Notes: a model not told the origin generated them from the sequence alone. A stretch of 64,000 nt of DNA from Ovis canadensis (GCF_042477335.2 NC_091248.1:116402501-116466500), one strand, 5' to 3'; shown: positions 33,427 through 46,249, counted from the stretch's first letter. A program made the numbers and translations.

Positions 33427-35687
33427 CTGTGTAGACCAAGGAGCAGAAAAGTGTCAAAGAGGAGCAGCCGGGTGCACTGGAGGGAAGCCTCCTGAGGGGT
33501 GAGGAGGGTCTGATATGATGTCTTGCAAACAACTAAGGAAAAAGGAGGCCCATTTGTTTGGGTGAAAAATGGGCACTCTGAAGTGGAAGCAAAAAAATGG
33601 AGAAGATACCCGTGTGAGTGTTACAACCCAAGGATTATAACTGAAGGGAACAGGTAAAGAAACCTCCACCTGTTATTTCCCACAAAGTACCCCACTGGCT
33701 AAAACATGGAAATTTTTTAAAGGATAGAATTCATTTCCTACATCCCTGGAGGTTTCCTGTCCTTGGAGTGATGAGGAATTCACTTGGAGTTCTATGGAAA
33801 GTTTTGTTGTTCTCCTGAAAAGGCCATTTTGCAAGATGCTCTCTATACACTAGGAGCTGCTTCTCAAGAGAAGTCCAGCGAAAGGGCTACGACTCCCAGG
33901 GGCACACTGGCAGGCTTGCTCCCACCACAGCCTCTGGTTAGCACTGTCCTATACTGTCCATCATCAATGGAGATGACCACTGTAGCTCATCCCATGTCAT
34001 TCACACTAGGACAATGTTTATAATGAGTCAATAAGTGGAGGACCTATTGCATATTAACTCTGTGTTAAATGCATGCAGGAATCAAAATGAACTCTGTTTC
34101 TTAAGCAGCTAATGATCGAGACCAAGGCTGAATTGAAACACACGAAAGAATGAGAGCAATTAAATGCTAGACTGTGATACTCACTCCAGGTGCATTAATA
34201 ATATGAAGAAAGAGAACACTTGTTTGAGTCTCTGCGATAAGGGAAGGCTTAGGGTAGCAGATAAGACTTGAACTGGGCCTCCTGGAAGAAAGGGGGTGAT
34301 TTACACAGGGAAGGACTTTCCAACAAAAGGCAGCCTTGTAAAGAGTAACAGAAGAAGCCGCTCTGCCTGGAGGGGGCGAGTTCTTGAAGCTGCTGCAGGT
34401 TGGGCACATACAGAGGGTGTCAGTACCCAGCAGAGATATGACAGCTTGATGCCAACAGATAGTAGGGAGACACAGCACGGATGCTGAACCAAGGTTTGAC
34501 ATGGGAAGGATTTAATCCATGACCATGTAGAATGAACTGATTGTGGCAGGACCCACAGACCCATAGAACGAACACTATTTCAGTAATCAAAAGAGTGAAG
34601 GGTTAATGGTGAGAAGGTAATGATGGAGTGGAAAGAGGTAACCCACTGGCCCTCAGTAATAGTGATAAATAAGAACACGGCCACAGATCTAAGAACTTGC
34701 TGAGTTTCTGAGACAGACTGCATTCAACTTTTCAAAGTTATGCTAATTGATAGACGGCTTTTCTAGAATTTTTACATATCTCACTTCATTCAATACTTTG
34801 GCCACCTGATGCGAAGAGCTGACTCATTTGAAAAGACCCTGACGCTGGGAAAGATTGAGGGCAGGAGGAGATGGGGACGACAGAGGATGAGATGGTTGGA
34901 TGGCATCACCAACTCGATGGACATGGGTTTGGGTGAACTCCGGGAGTTGGTGATGGATAGGGAGGCCTGGCGTGCTGCAGTTCATGGGGTCGCAAAGAGT
35001 TGGACACGACTCAGTAACTGAACTGAACTTCATTCAAACTTGTTCTATGTGATATTACAAATTCAGTAAGGTTGACTATGATTTTTAAATCCTCAGAGAA
35101 ATCAATTGACTATTCAGAACAATACAAAATTAATTATATGTCCCTATTTTTTACTTGGAGAAATTATGTATGTGAGGGATGAATAATGACTCATGAGTTC
35201 CATCCTGAGTCACTGGGTTAAGAGCTGAACCACAGACAAAAAGGGTTAAATTATATGCTTGTGCTTTAGACATCAAAACATTTAATCTCAGGGCAATTTT
35301 TCAGTTCATCGAAGATTGTTTATTTAAAAAATAAGCTATTTCCTATCCTAGGTCACAAAGACTGCCTAAATTGACGATAAATATTTGTGATATAATTTTG
35401 AGAAGAATGACAACATTTTTATTCCTCATGGTTGTAGCTATAAAAAATAAGCACAGGAATAAAAACCGGAAGCATGCACAGAAAAGGAAAAGAATGTGTT
35501 AGCATGATGAGATCACAGGCAGTTTTTAGAAAATGTTCTCTAAGTCTGTCATCCCCCAGCTTTAGCAATCAGACTGAAAACTTCCCACAGGAAGAAAAGC
35601 CAAGTGGCCCGGAATGGCAGCCAGGCGGGGTGAAGCTCCAAATGACAGGATGGGGGGATCGGGTTGCAGGGATGCAGGGACACTCAC
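33427..35687 (-). other. CREB3L2: CREB3L2 intron 5
   Basis: The intron begins GTGAGT and ends ACACAG. Its one clear element is a BovB 3' tail (34794-35027) flanked by a 10-bp duplication. The rest is unique sequence. Confidence 0.95.
34794..35027 (+). mobile_element. BovB 3' tail with target-site duplication
   Basis: A 234-bp BovB end ('tactttggccacctgatgcg' to 'aactgaa') flanked by CTTCATTCAA on both sides. Confidence 0.92.
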
Positions 35688-35872
35688 ATGAGGAGCAGTG
35701 AGGAGCGGGGAGCTGGCCAGTGCCGAGGGGGCCCGTGCCGGGGCCCTGGCGGGGCTGTGGGTCTGTGGAAGGCCAAAGGGGTGCAGGCGCGGGCTGGGAC
35801 TCAGGCTGCCCTCGGAGTCGCTGCTGTTGCTGCTGGGAGGAGTGGGTGGTAAGTGCAGGTGGTCCACGGAGG
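35688..35872 (-). CDS. CREB3L2: CREB3L2 exon 5 (Pro/Ser-rich linker)
   Basis: This exon encodes residues 195-256: VDHLHLPPTPPSS, then a Ser/Asp-rich stretch with SDSEGSLSPSPRLHP, and LPQTHSPARAPARAPSALAS. It is a low-complexity proline- and serine-rich linker between the activation region and the bZIP domain. In human low-grade fibromyxoid sarcoma, FUS fusions join CREB3L2 in this part of the gene (known, not visible here). The acceptor is CCTCAG before CC, completing an Ala codon. The donor is GTGAGT after a His codon, phase 0. Length is 185 nt. The PPTPPSS..DSEGS composition suggests proline-directed phosphorylation, which is inference only. Confidence 0.97.
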
Positions 35873-36152
35873 CTGAGGGGAAAAGAACGGATTGCATCCA
35901 TCAGGGAGCAACGAAGCAGGACGTGGGGGGCACTTAAACATCCAACATCCAACCAGGGACAGTTGAACAAACGGACGAGGAATCTCTCCTAGTGGACATG
36001 GAACGGCCTCCAAGATGTACTGTGAAGGCAAAATTTAATGTTTCTTTCGAAAAACAGTAGATTCAATTTCTGGGTTTCAACTCTGCAGTTCTTGATATAG
36101 CCTCAAGAAGGCGCTTTCTTGGCTTGATTTTCTGGCTTTATTGAGGATAATG

Positions 36153-36358
36153 AGCTTCCCTGGTGGCCCAGTTGGTAAAGAATCTGCCTGCAATGCGGGA
36201 GACCTGGGTTTGATCCCTGGGTTGGGAAGATCCCCTGGAGGAGGACATGGCAACCCACTCCAGTATTCTTGCCTGGAGAATCCCATGGACAGAGGAGCCT
36301 GGCAGGCTGCAGTCCGTGGGTTCGCAAAGAGTCGGACACGACTAAGCAACTTAGCACA
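36153..36358 (+). mobile_element. Bov-tA SINE
   Basis: It begins GCTTCCCTGGTGGCCCAG and ends with the 'gactaagcaacttagcac' tail. Little diverged. Confidence 0.93.
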
Positions 36359-38158
36359 GCACATTGTGGATACGTTTTTGGACTGGATTTTTGAGTTTTA
36401 CTTTGGTCAACAGGAGTTTCAATAGATGTGACATAAGTGTATGCTGGTCTCAACCTATAAACGAGAGAAATAAATCAAGGTGCAAGACCGTGTGTAGAGT
36501 AGACTTCTTTTTGTATGAAAAAGGAGAGAAAGAGAATACAGAGCCTATTTGCTTGTAACTACATAAAGAAACTCGGGAAAATATGTAAGAAAGTAATCAA
36601 ATTATGACAAAATGGGGACATGGGAAATTACAGTAGGCAGGGATGGTGCTGGCATAATGTTCCCTCGCTTCATTTCATATAGTTTCCACAGTTTGATTGT
36701 AAACCACCGCGTTAATGTATCTTAAAAAAAAGAAAAGAAAAGAAATAGCAGAAGCAGGGAGCCCATGAGGGTTTGAGAAAAGCTCATTTGTTTCTGCAGG
36801 AATGTGTATGGCAGGGCCCACAGGCCAGATGCCAGGCATTCTTGATTCAGATAACACCCAGTCTATCTGTGGATAGAAAAGCAGGCACTGGAAGATAAAT
36901 GAGGGGGAGCGGGGTGTCCCCGCAACGTTCCCCAGCATCAAGCATCCTCCACCTCTCCGCAGGGAGACATTCATACTCTGCCAGGCCTTGGAGCCTGGGT
37001 CAGCGCCGCTCATGCACCTCCAGCGCAGCGGAGGCAGGTTCCAAAGGAAGAACTGGCTCTGAGTTCGACCTGGCAAATGTGCTTTGGGGGTCTCGCTCTT
37101 TTCCTGACCTGTGAATCTTCACGTTGTGCTGCAATCCCTTGATGGCCAGTCACCGTTACTGAGCCAAGGGACGTGACCTTGGGTAAGCCTTTCACTCCGC
37201 AACCCCCCACGACAACAGAGCCCCAAGCGCACCAGCTCTGAACTGGGCGAGGAGCCCGGGGGAGCCCGGGGGCCGCATACACACCTGGACTTGCTCAACC
37301 AGAGAACAGCCCGGGGCCATGGAAAGGCCTCCTGCCTGAGATACTGTAGATGGAAGGAGCTTTCCTGAGACACAGCTACTCACCTCAGAAAAAGGACCCT
37401 CAGAGCTGCCTTTGGAGGTGAGAAGCTGGAAGCATGGGCCTCTTCTGCTCACTGAAACACCGACAGTCCCAGGGAACCACAGGTGATCCATCTCTCTCAG
37501 TCACTTCCCCACCTTGCCCCACCCCCACTAACAGCACATACTTTTTCCTCTTTCTTTCTTACACTAACCCCTCTCTTTTCTCTTTCTAACCTACCCTGCC
37601 GTAGAGCTCCCTGGTTTTTTAAGAGTCCACGGGCACTCCTAAAGCTAAAGAATATTCTAAAACAATCCCATACATCTCTATTGTCAACTCTTTGGCCACA
37701 GCTTCCAGACAGCTAAGGAGGGTAGGTAGGTGTCTTAAATATCTGTTCACCTAGAAAGGAGTCCTAAGAGTGTTAAGTAAGGTTTTCCCAACCCCATGAT
37801 GACCTATGGGACTCTGTAGTGCCAGGTCAATTAATAAGCATGGAAACTGTTACCCTGGGGCGTCTCCAGTGCTCTGGCCACTTACACAGGCAAACCAAAA
37901 TCCAATCCTGTAAATGCTTCAAGGTTACCAGGCTGGAATCTAAGGACAACTGGTCACAAACAGCCAACTAAGTTTTAAGTCATAGCTCATAAATAATCTC
38001 CTTACTTTGCTTCCACCTTCTCTTTATAAAAGTCTCCCCTCCCAGCTCTTGTCAGAGGAAACTTCTAACCAGTTTGGCGATGCAAAGTCTAATTAACTTT
38101 TGCTCAAATAAGCGATTCAAAGTTTTAATTTTTTAGAGCTTATCTTTTGACAATGTTT

Positions 38159-38486
38159 CCTTTGGACTTCAAGGAGATCAAACCAGTCAATCCTAATGGA
38201 AATCAGTCCTGAATATTCATTGCAAGGACTGATGGTGAAGCTGAAGCTCCAATACTTTGGCCAACTGATGGGAAACACTGACTCACTGGAAAAGACCCTG
38301 ATGCTGGGAAAGACTGAAGGCAGGAGGAGAAGGGGACAACAGAGGATGAGATGGTTGGATGGCATCAGACTTGATGGACATGAGTTTGAACAAGCTCCAG
38401 GAGTTGGTGATGGACAGGGAGGCCTGGAGTGCTGCAGTCCATGGGGTCACAGAGAGTCAGACATGACTGAGCTACTGAACGGAATT
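38159..38486 (+). mobile_element. BovB 3' end with target-site duplication
   Basis: The BovB end includes 'aagctgaagctccaatactt' and 'gatggttggatggcatc'. ACAATGTTT is found on both sides (38150 and 38490). Confidence 0.92.
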
Positions 38487-39236
38487 TTAACAATGTTTAT
38501 CTTTTAGCCATGGTAAACAAACAAGCAAGTAAAAACAAAAGCAAAACAAAACCCATGAGCAGACAAACCTCACAGGGGCTTCCAGTGTCTGCCATGCAGA
38601 GCTATTAGTCTGGAGAATTAGTCAAGAGTACTAGAGCTTACTTTTCCCTTTGGCTGGGCACAGTCCAAATTATTCTAGTACTTTTCTACTTTCCAAGAAG
38701 AAGGTGCTCCACACACACACGAAAATGGAAATGGCATGGCAGGAAAAGTGAAGCAAACTCGAATCTCCTCTTACTCACTTATTGAGAGCTACTGCCCTGG
38801 TCACAAGTGCCTCAGTATCAGATTTCTAAATTCACTTGAAATGTGGCTCTTGGGTTACTTCCTGACAGGGCTGGGGACAACAAGCCACTTTGCCTAGAAG
38901 CCCTGCTACATTCAAGCATATTGAATTTCCTCCTCCCTGTTTATCTAGGATAATGAGGAAAGATGGGCACTTCAAGGAAGGACCCTGAAACTTTTCTCCT
39001 CTAGAGATCCGAGATTCTGAAGCCACTATGGGGCTTACTGGTACGGTGATGACATTTTCGGAAGCATATGGCAACACAGATTGAAAGAGCAAAATGTATT
39101 TGATAGTTGTTACCAGTATCACAAAAATGAAAGGAATTACTTTCTTTAAAGCTGAAAGGCACTAAAATGTGTATCACTCAGTTAAAATAAATATATGGAT
39201 TTTAGTCAGTATTACTAATTATAAAAACTGAATCCT

Positions 39237-39345
39237 GGGACTTCCCTGCCAGTCCAGTGGTTAAGACTCCACACTTCCAAAGGGGCATGGATTCAAAGGG
39301 AACTAAGATCCCATATGCTGTGCTGTGTGGTCAAAAAAGTATAAA
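39237..39345 (+). mobile_element. CHR-type tRNA-Glu SINE
   Basis: It begins GGGACTTCCCTGCCAGTCCA and ends before an A-rich tail. Confidence 0.85.
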
Positions 39346-39867
39346 AAAATAATTGAATCCTTTCTTTACTGATGACAAAGGTAAATGCCAACCTTGATTA
39401 AAGTGTCACGGATAAATCTTGAGTATGTTTTTGGTGGGATGAAGTAGACTTTGCTTCTGTGAGCGTTGCTCCTATATATTATAACATCTGCACATTATGT
39501 CCACACCATAGCACGGATACCTTTCCCATGACCAGCGCGTATACTTTATTTGTTGGTCACATCGATGAGCTGTCCTTCTAACCATGTGCTGAAAGTATAA
39601 ATAAAAAGGGAGGGGATGGTGTGTCTTAAGGCACTGAATTAAGGAGCTGGGCAAAGTATATCAATTAAAAAGGCTGAGAGAGCTTCTTAGACTCTCTGAG
39701 ACTTAGGGGTCTGCATTCAGAATTCCTACCCATGGGCTTCACAGGGGTCAAGGGAAAAACTGACACAGGGAAAGAAAAAGGTGAGAGTGTGCCCATTTCA
39801 AGTATTGACACCACTTATTTCTAAACAGATGCCAGATGCCTGAAGGACGCAGGAATAGAGGAGTGGT

Positions 39868-40060
39868 GGTGGTGATTCGGTCACTACGTCATGTCCAACT
39901 CTCCCGACTCCATGGACTGTAGCCCACCAGGGTCCTCTGGTCATGGGATTTCCCAGGCAAGAATACTAGAGTGGGTTGTCATTGCCTTTTCCAGAGGATC
40001 TTCCTGACTCAGAGACTGAACCTTCATTTCCTATATTGCAGGCAGATTCTCTACCAGCTG
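39868..40060 (-). mobile_element. Bov-tA SINE (truncated head)
   Basis: Antisense Bov-A unit and part of the tRNA head. Confidence 0.88.
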
Positions 40061-40112
40061 CTGCTGCTGCTAAGTCACTTCAGTTGTGCCCAACTCTGTG
40101 AGATCCCATAGC
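40061..40112 (-). mobile_element. Bov-A2 fragment
   Basis: (GCT)n plus AAGTCACTTCAGTTGTGCCC, about 50 bp only. Confidence 0.75.
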
Positions 40113-40578
40113 TGAGCTACCCGAAAATCAACATTTAAAAATACTGAATTGCCTGACAGAGAAACTGTGAATCTACTTCACAAAGGGTTTAAAATTAGAG
40201 TTTGTTTTAAGCCGGCAAGCTGGCTTTGTAAATGCCCATTAGGTCTGTACTGATCATCTCGCCAGGGCAGGGAGCTGTCTTTTACTCATAGGATGGCTTG
40301 AGGGCAGGGGTTCCCATGTTCCCTTGTCAGCACCCAAGTCAGAAGAGTCTATAAACATGTTGAAAGGTCACCCTGGCTTGGAATAGAAGTTGAAGATTTA
40401 ACTTGACAATTAAGCATACACATATATGGGAAAATAAAATTTAGCTTTAAAGTTTGTATTTAGAGTCAAGAACAGCTATTTCATAAAACAAGTTCTGCTT
40501 TTAGTACAATCAACGGTCCCCACCTTCCCTGGGGTGACGCACCCACACCTGTTAGCCCAAAGGGGAGAGGAGACAGAC

Positions 40579-40666
40579 CTTCCTTGGGAGAGAAGTTTAG
40601 GAACTGATCCACTTCATGAGGCTCCAGCTTAATCTTAGGAATAATGGTCTGGCATGAGGAATCAAC
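40579..40666 (-). CDS. CREB3L2: CREB3L2 exon 4 (IKLE motif)
   Basis: This exon encodes residues 166-194 plus one base of codon 195: VDSSCQTIIPKIKLEPHEVD and then QFLNFSPKE. IKLE places lysine 178 in a psi-K-x-E context, which is the reported SUMO site of the human protein. The acceptor is TTTAG before GTT. The donor is GTCTGT, keeping GT, +5 G and +6 T but with C at +3 and T at +4, so it is weaker than the other donors of the gene. At 88 nt the exon is not a multiple of three, so skipping it would shift the frame. Confidence 0.96.
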
Positions 40667-42223
40667 CTAAAGAAAGAAATTCAAACACAGTTTTTAAAAG
40701 CCAGTAACAAACCCGAAGCAACACCCCAGGGAGCTGTCTGTCATCCTGTCTCCCTCCCAGGGCTGTGCTAGGGCTGGTGAGGCCTGGCTGAGCGCAGGCT
40801 GCTTCTTGGACCGGGAGGTATTTTAGTCCTTAACCCTCACCCATTGCCAAATCTGGCAGTACAGGTGAGGGAGCCCTCAGAATTCTCAAATGAAGAAGCC
40901 AGGGCTCACTTGTCAGTGCTTCATTCCATTGTGTTTATGGTACTGTACAGGCATTTTACCCCAAAACTAGTCTGGCACATTCCTAAAGGGTCACAGGCCT
41001 CTGGCAGGAGGAACTGTGTGAACCCAACTGCGTGCATTCTCTCCAGGTTCCTGACAACCGACAACACATAACCACGAAACACTGGGTAGGGAAAGGAGGA
41101 CAGGTATCTGGCCCACGCGTGGGAGAAAGGCCATGACTCTGATCTTTCTTAGTGACTTGCTCAAAATTCACACTAAAACATCACAGAGCAAGGAGACTAA
41201 TACAGACTCCAGAAGCCTCATCCTATAAACAGACTCAGGTAGCTACTGAGAAAGGAATTCTAGAGGGCAGCATACAGGTGCTCCGTTCACCTCATCTCCA
41301 TCGGCCCTCAGCTTCCCGATGGATGGAAGGTAAACAGCGCAAGCAGTGAGGATGCAGCCACGCCTTGGTGGTGCCACCACTGCTGGGTTACCTTTTCCTG
41401 ATTCCTCTACCTTGCTCAGAGGAGAAAAGACTTAGAGAATGCCAGTGGAGTCACTGTAACATAACCTGTGGCTGTGAGCACAAGGAAAGTTAGGGCTGGA
41501 TTCCGAATATCCAGAAGAAGATGTACAAGTGTGCCCCTGGTCCATCACCAGACATCGAAACACCTAAAGAGAAGGTGGAGCACAACTAAATCCTACTTGC
41601 TATAGGCACGGAACCGAGCAACTCCCAGTTTCTTACGTTTTCCACGGGTAATACAAGAGCTGGTAGCTGGGAAATCCCTGAATTAAGTCAGGGCAACTCG
41701 CACAGCACTAGGGGAATAAAGCATGACACAGGAACAAGCAATCCTTGTTGCCACAGCCCAGAAAGCTATGAATAGCACCATCGCTGAAACCACTCCCTTC
41801 CAACTGGCTTAAAAATCAATTCCAGGGAGAATTTTTTGCCAACATGGATATCCCTGAACTTTTTCAATTTTGTAATAGCATTCGCAGAAAAACCGAAATG
41901 AGACTTTCTACCAGTTTTTCTGGACAATGCCTTTAAAGGAAGTGATATAACCAATGTTGACACCAAATCAACATGCTCTGGATATAGACATAAATATACC
42001 TTTACATATATATATATACTACATATATATATATACACTATATATACTATATAACTATATATACTATATAACTATATAACTATATATATATATATATATA
42101 TATATTTACATATCCTTAAACATATACAGCCACTGGCTCCAAAAAGATTAAATGCCTTTTTGGAGAATGAGGATCTGTTATCTCTCGATCCAATCTGTTT
42201 TTATGGAAGAAAAGTGACTTTAC
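40667..42223 (-). other. CREB3L2: CREB3L2 intron 3
   Basis: The intron begins GTAAAG and ends TTTAG. It carries a TA-rich microsatellite (42005-42110) about 110 nt after the exon 3 donor and is otherwise unique. Confidence 0.95.
42005..42110. repeat. (TA)n-rich microsatellite near the exon 3 donor
   Basis: About 105 bp of imperfect TA/ACTATA repeats. Confidence 0.95.
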
Positions 42224-42399
42224 CCCAGTGTTCATTTCCAGAGGGTTTTCCTCCTTTTCAAACGGGGTGGAGATTGCGGTGATGGTCAGCGTGACAGAGG
42301 GGACAAGTCCCGAGGGTGGCTCGTCCGTGATGGGCTCTGTCTTGATGGTTGTTGGTGGAAAGTCTGGAGACAGGTACCATTTCTCACTCTCCACTTCAT
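42224..42399 (-). CDS. CREB3L2: CREB3L2 exon 3 (activation region, first IKTE motif)
   Basis: This exon encodes residues 107-165: DEVESEKWYLSPDF, then IKTEPITDEPP, VTLTITAISTPFEKEE and EMNTG. IKTE (I125-E128) fits the psi-K-x-E SUMO consensus. That reading comes from the motif; modification is not shown. The acceptor is CCATAG before AT, completing the Asp codon begun in exon 2. The donor is GTAAAG directly after a Gly codon, phase 0, so exon 4 starts on a whole codon. Length is 176 nt. The exon sits between a CHR SINE about 110 bp upstream in the transcript and an AT-rich microsatellite about 110 bp downstream. Confidence 0.97.
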
Positions 42400-42508
42400 C
42401 TATGGGAAAAAGACAAGCACACTGTGAAATCTGCTCAGGGCATCAGGTATAAGTAAAACAAGTGACCACTGACCTTTCTCCTCAAAAAAAACTCCAACAA
42501 AGAATTAT

Positions 42509-42838
42509 TGAGGGAGTTCTCTGGTGCTACAGGGGACACGGGTTTGATCCCTGGTCTGGGAAGATCCCACGTGCCTTGGGGCAACTAGGCCCCTGAGCCA
42601 CAACTACTGAGCCTGTGGTCTAGAGCCCGAGAACCTCTACTGCTGAGCCCATATGGTGCAATCGCTGAAGCCCGTGTGCCTGCAGCCTGTGCTCCACAAG
42701 AGAAGACGCCACAGTGAGAAGCCCTCACACTGCAGCTAGAGAGTAGCCTCTGTGGTCCCCAACTAGAGAAAGCCCACACACAGCAGCAAAGACCCAGCAC
42801 AACCAAAACTATGATCAATTAATAATTAATTAAAAAAA
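42509..42838 (+). mobile_element. CHR-type SINE (long form)
   Basis: It begins GGGAGTTCTCTGGTGC and includes the long CHR body (ACAACTACTGAGCCTGTG, ACTAGAGAAAGCCCACAC) and an AT-rich tail. Confidence 0.85.
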
Positions 42839-43149
42839 TTACTGAGTAGAATTAAAAGACATAAAATGAGAACATGAGAGAGGAGATCAATGGATGAACA
42901 AATGAATGTCAGAACAAGAATCGATGCTTTCATTCACTTGAGTGTAAGGACGCCTAAGGCAACTCTGGAAGCACGCATATGAAACAAAGAAACTAAGCTC
43001 CCTGGGCACAGTGGGAAGAGACTGGGTGGATGGGGAATAGGATAGGATGGACAATTCCAGTGTGTAGTGTTTTATACTTTTTGGTTTTCAAGCCAAATGA
43101 ACCTATTATCTATTCATAAATAAATAAGTACATCTAAAAATATGAAGGA

Positions 43150-43385
43150 AGGAGAGGACGGATCGGGAGATTGGGATTGGCACACATACACTGCTATGTA
43201 TTTAATAGATAACTAATATCTACTGTATAGCACAGGGAACCCCACTCAATGCTCTGTGCCAACCTAAATGGAAAGGAAATCCAAGGAAGAGGAGGCACAT
43301 GTATACGTGTGACTGATTCACTTTGCTGTACAGCAGAAACTAACACAACATTGTAAAGCAACTATAGTCCAATAAAAAAATATCA
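43150..43385 (+). mobile_element. L1 LINE 3' end (ruminant type)
   Basis: It contains 'actgtatagcacagggaac' and 'aactatagtccaataaaaaa', ending in A. Confidence 0.85.
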
Positions 43386-44715
43386 TAATGTTCGTTGGGT
43401 TTTTGCATAACATCTTGCAGAAAAACCCCAACAAACTTTTTGTCCAATTCTACAATTAAAAAATAAAAACAAGCAGGAGAGAGTGAATGACTGCAACCAG
43501 GGTCTCAAGAGACAGGACCAGAGACAATGGTTAGAAGGCCTCTGCTCTTCTTCCCAGTGGATGCTTATCTGCTTCTTGTTTTCTTCTCACTCCCCATGCT
43601 GGTCCCAGTCTGCTCCTACAACTGCACTGAAGCCTTACACCAGCCCTAGACTTCCAGAACTTTACTTAGCCCTCTCAGAAACTTCAGAGTTTGTAAAACA
43701 TGTTGCTGAAATGCATGAAATCCAGAGGGAAGGGCAGCTTCTTGCCGAGTCTGGTCTTGGCCTCTGGCTTTCGTGATGATCACAGGCCTGGGGATCGCAA
43801 CGAAGGAACAGCACTGATTGGACAGAAGCACCTCCATCACTCAGCAGCATTCTCCCAGGAGCCCGCACGGTACCCTGCACTTCTCACCAAGTTACTTGAG
43901 AGCAGGTACCTCGGCGCAGCCCTGGAAAAGAAGGGGGAAGGGCAGGGCCGGGGAGAGCAAGGCGGCTGCAAGCAGGTGCAGAACAAGAGAAAACAAGTCA
44001 GAGGTTCCCAGAGTCAGCATTCCTCACCCGATGCCAGTTTACCAAAACGAGACTGAAATAAAGCCAAGATATGCTCCCTTGCTTTATTAAAATGTACATA
44101 AACATTCACACCTATGTGAACTGTTATTGTAGAGGGCAGCAAAGTCATTCACGTTATGAATTATTTCACACTCAAGAATCAGGTTCAAGTTTTCTTATGA
44201 AAAGGTACATGAACACCACGTCACTCAACCATCAAGGGGCAGTGGAAGAGTGGGTACGGAAGCCAAAAACTACAGCTTGCAGTGATGAAGGTTGTACTTC
44301 GTAAGCAGCTTCCTTCAGGGGAAGGTTAGATTCACTTGCATCGAAGAAAATTATTTTCCCCCACCCAAATCCAATTTATAACTGACTCAATTAAATATTC
44401 CAGCCCCAATGTATTAATATTTCCTGGGGTAAAATAAAGACGGACAAGGTTTCAGTCGGTTGAAGATGTTTTGCTTTTAGAGCTGGTTCTCCGGAGCTGC
44501 TGAGCACTCTGGGGCGGTGGAGGAGTCCCATCATTCCCAAGGGACTGGGGACCACATCCTGGCCGAGCGGGAGGGGCAGGAAACAAAAGGCCTCTTGAAG
44601 GCGGTCAGAGGATGGAGACCACACTGTACTGGGTACAGAGTCCTGCTGGCCAGATGGGCACCCCAGCTCAGCTTGAGGGCAGCGGGGGCAACTAGATGAG
44701 GAGCCAAACCAAGTA

Positions 44716-44999
44716 TCTTTTTTTTTTTTTTAATTTTTGGCTGCACTGGGTTTTCATTGCTGCATGTGGGCTTTCTCAAGTTGCAGTGTGCAGGAGCTAC
44801 GCTCCAGTCGTGGTGCAAAGGCTTCTCACTGGGGTGGCTTCTCTTGCTGAGGAGCACAGCCTCTAGGGTCCGCAGGCTCAGTAGCTGCGGCACATGGACT
44901 TAGTTGCTCCACAGCGTACAGCATCTTCCCAGGCCAGGGACTGAACCTGTGTCCCCTGCATTGGCAGGGTATATCCACTGTACCACCAGGGAAGTCCCA
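44716..44999 (-). mobile_element. CHR-type SINE (long form), antisense
   Basis: A poly(T) start is followed by 'tttttggctgcactgggttt' and ends CCACCAGGGAAGTCCC. Confidence 0.9.
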
Positions 45000-45435
45000 A
45001 ATAGTTTCTAACACCACTCCCAGGAGGAGTTCGGAATGAGAAGTCTCTGTCAGCTGCAAGGAGGACATGCTCAGGACCAATGTGGGGAGTGGCCAGAGAG
45101 ACAGACAGAGCACAGATCACACTTTTTTCCACTCAGGAGTGATGTGTTCATACCTCCACCTGTCAGCACTTACAGCCTGTCCACAGTGAGCAATATTAAT
45201 CCCCAGCAGAGGCTGGAAGAGAGACAGCAAGATGAAATCCAGCCTCAGTACATATGAAAATGAACAGTAAGGAGGCATCACTGAGAAAAAGGGCACATGC
45301 AATTATCAGGAAATGGTGAGATAAGGCCAGACCCCATGGTTGTGCCGTTATGATCCCTGTGATGACAGGTAAATCACAAGGCACAAAAGAAAAGGCAAAC
45401 ATAAATACAAAAAGCAGATACGAAATTATAAGCTC

Positions 45436-45770
45436 ACCTTCCCTGGTGGTTCAGTGGTAAGGAATCCTCCTGCCAGTGCAGGAAACATGGGTTCGATCCC
45501 TGATCAGGGAAGATTGCACACGCCGCAGAGCCACTAAGCCCGTGGGCCACAACTGATGAGCCTGTGCTCTAGAGCTGGGGAGCCACAACTACTTAAGCCT
45601 CACGCTCCACAACAAGAGAAGCCACCACAACGAGAAGCCGCCACACCTCAACTAGAGAGTTATACCAGCTAGTTACCCAGAACTAGAGAAAAGCCCATGC
45701 AGAAATGAAGACCCAGTACAGCCAACTATAAACAAATAAATAAAATTATTTAAACATAAAATTACAATCA
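45436..45770 (+). mobile_element. CHR-type SINE (long form)
   Basis: It begins CTTCCCTGGTGGTTCAGTGG, contains ACAACAAGAGAAGCCACCAC and ends in an A/T-rich tail. Confidence 0.9.
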
Positions 45771-46249
45771 AAATGAAGACAGGTCAGTCCTTCCAATAAG
45801 CTAAGCCATTCTCAAAGCACACATCCATTAAGTACGTCAAGAGTTTATAATCCTAATGCTCAGTGCCCTACACTCTTGTTTTTAAAAAATTTTATGTAAA
45901 TATAATCTTTGTTATATCAGAGATGGAGGCTGAAGGACAAACGACATGCGAACTATGAAACAAAACTTCCCCTGAACTCTTCCAAGAGAGAAGCCCAAAG
46001 AAGCTTCCAAAGAAGCCCAAAGGAGCTTCCTGAGCTTTTTGGTGACAAACAACTGGAGTTGCCTGCCTGCTTCCAGTTCAAACCAGCAATTTATTACTCT
46101 CCCTTGAAAGATATTTTCTGAACTAGAAAGAAGTTTAAGGCCATCAAGCTCAATATGTGATCTTACGATGAGGAAACTAACAGGCAGGTCTAGACCACAC
46201 AGCAAACAAGTGGCAAAACTCAGGTTTCTCGATCCATGAAAGAAACAAG

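Larger units (their letters stand above)
35873..40578 (-). other. CREB3L2: CREB3L2 intron 4
   Basis: The intron begins GTCTGT and ends CCTCAG. It contains Bov-tA (36153-36358), BovB (38159-38486), CHR (39237-39345), and antisense Bov-tA with a Bov-A2 piece (39868-40112). The segment 36890-37330 is relatively GC-rich and unique. Confidence 0.95.

Noticed and set aside
36890-37330. Relatively GC-rich stretch in intron 4, considered as an alternative promoter or exon
   Set aside because: CpG density is modest, and no exon with splice sites and protein similarity could be found on either strand.
42116-42394. Open frame extending past exon 3 into intron 3
   Set aside because: The sequence after GGG is a GTAAAG donor, and the protein continues in exon 4.
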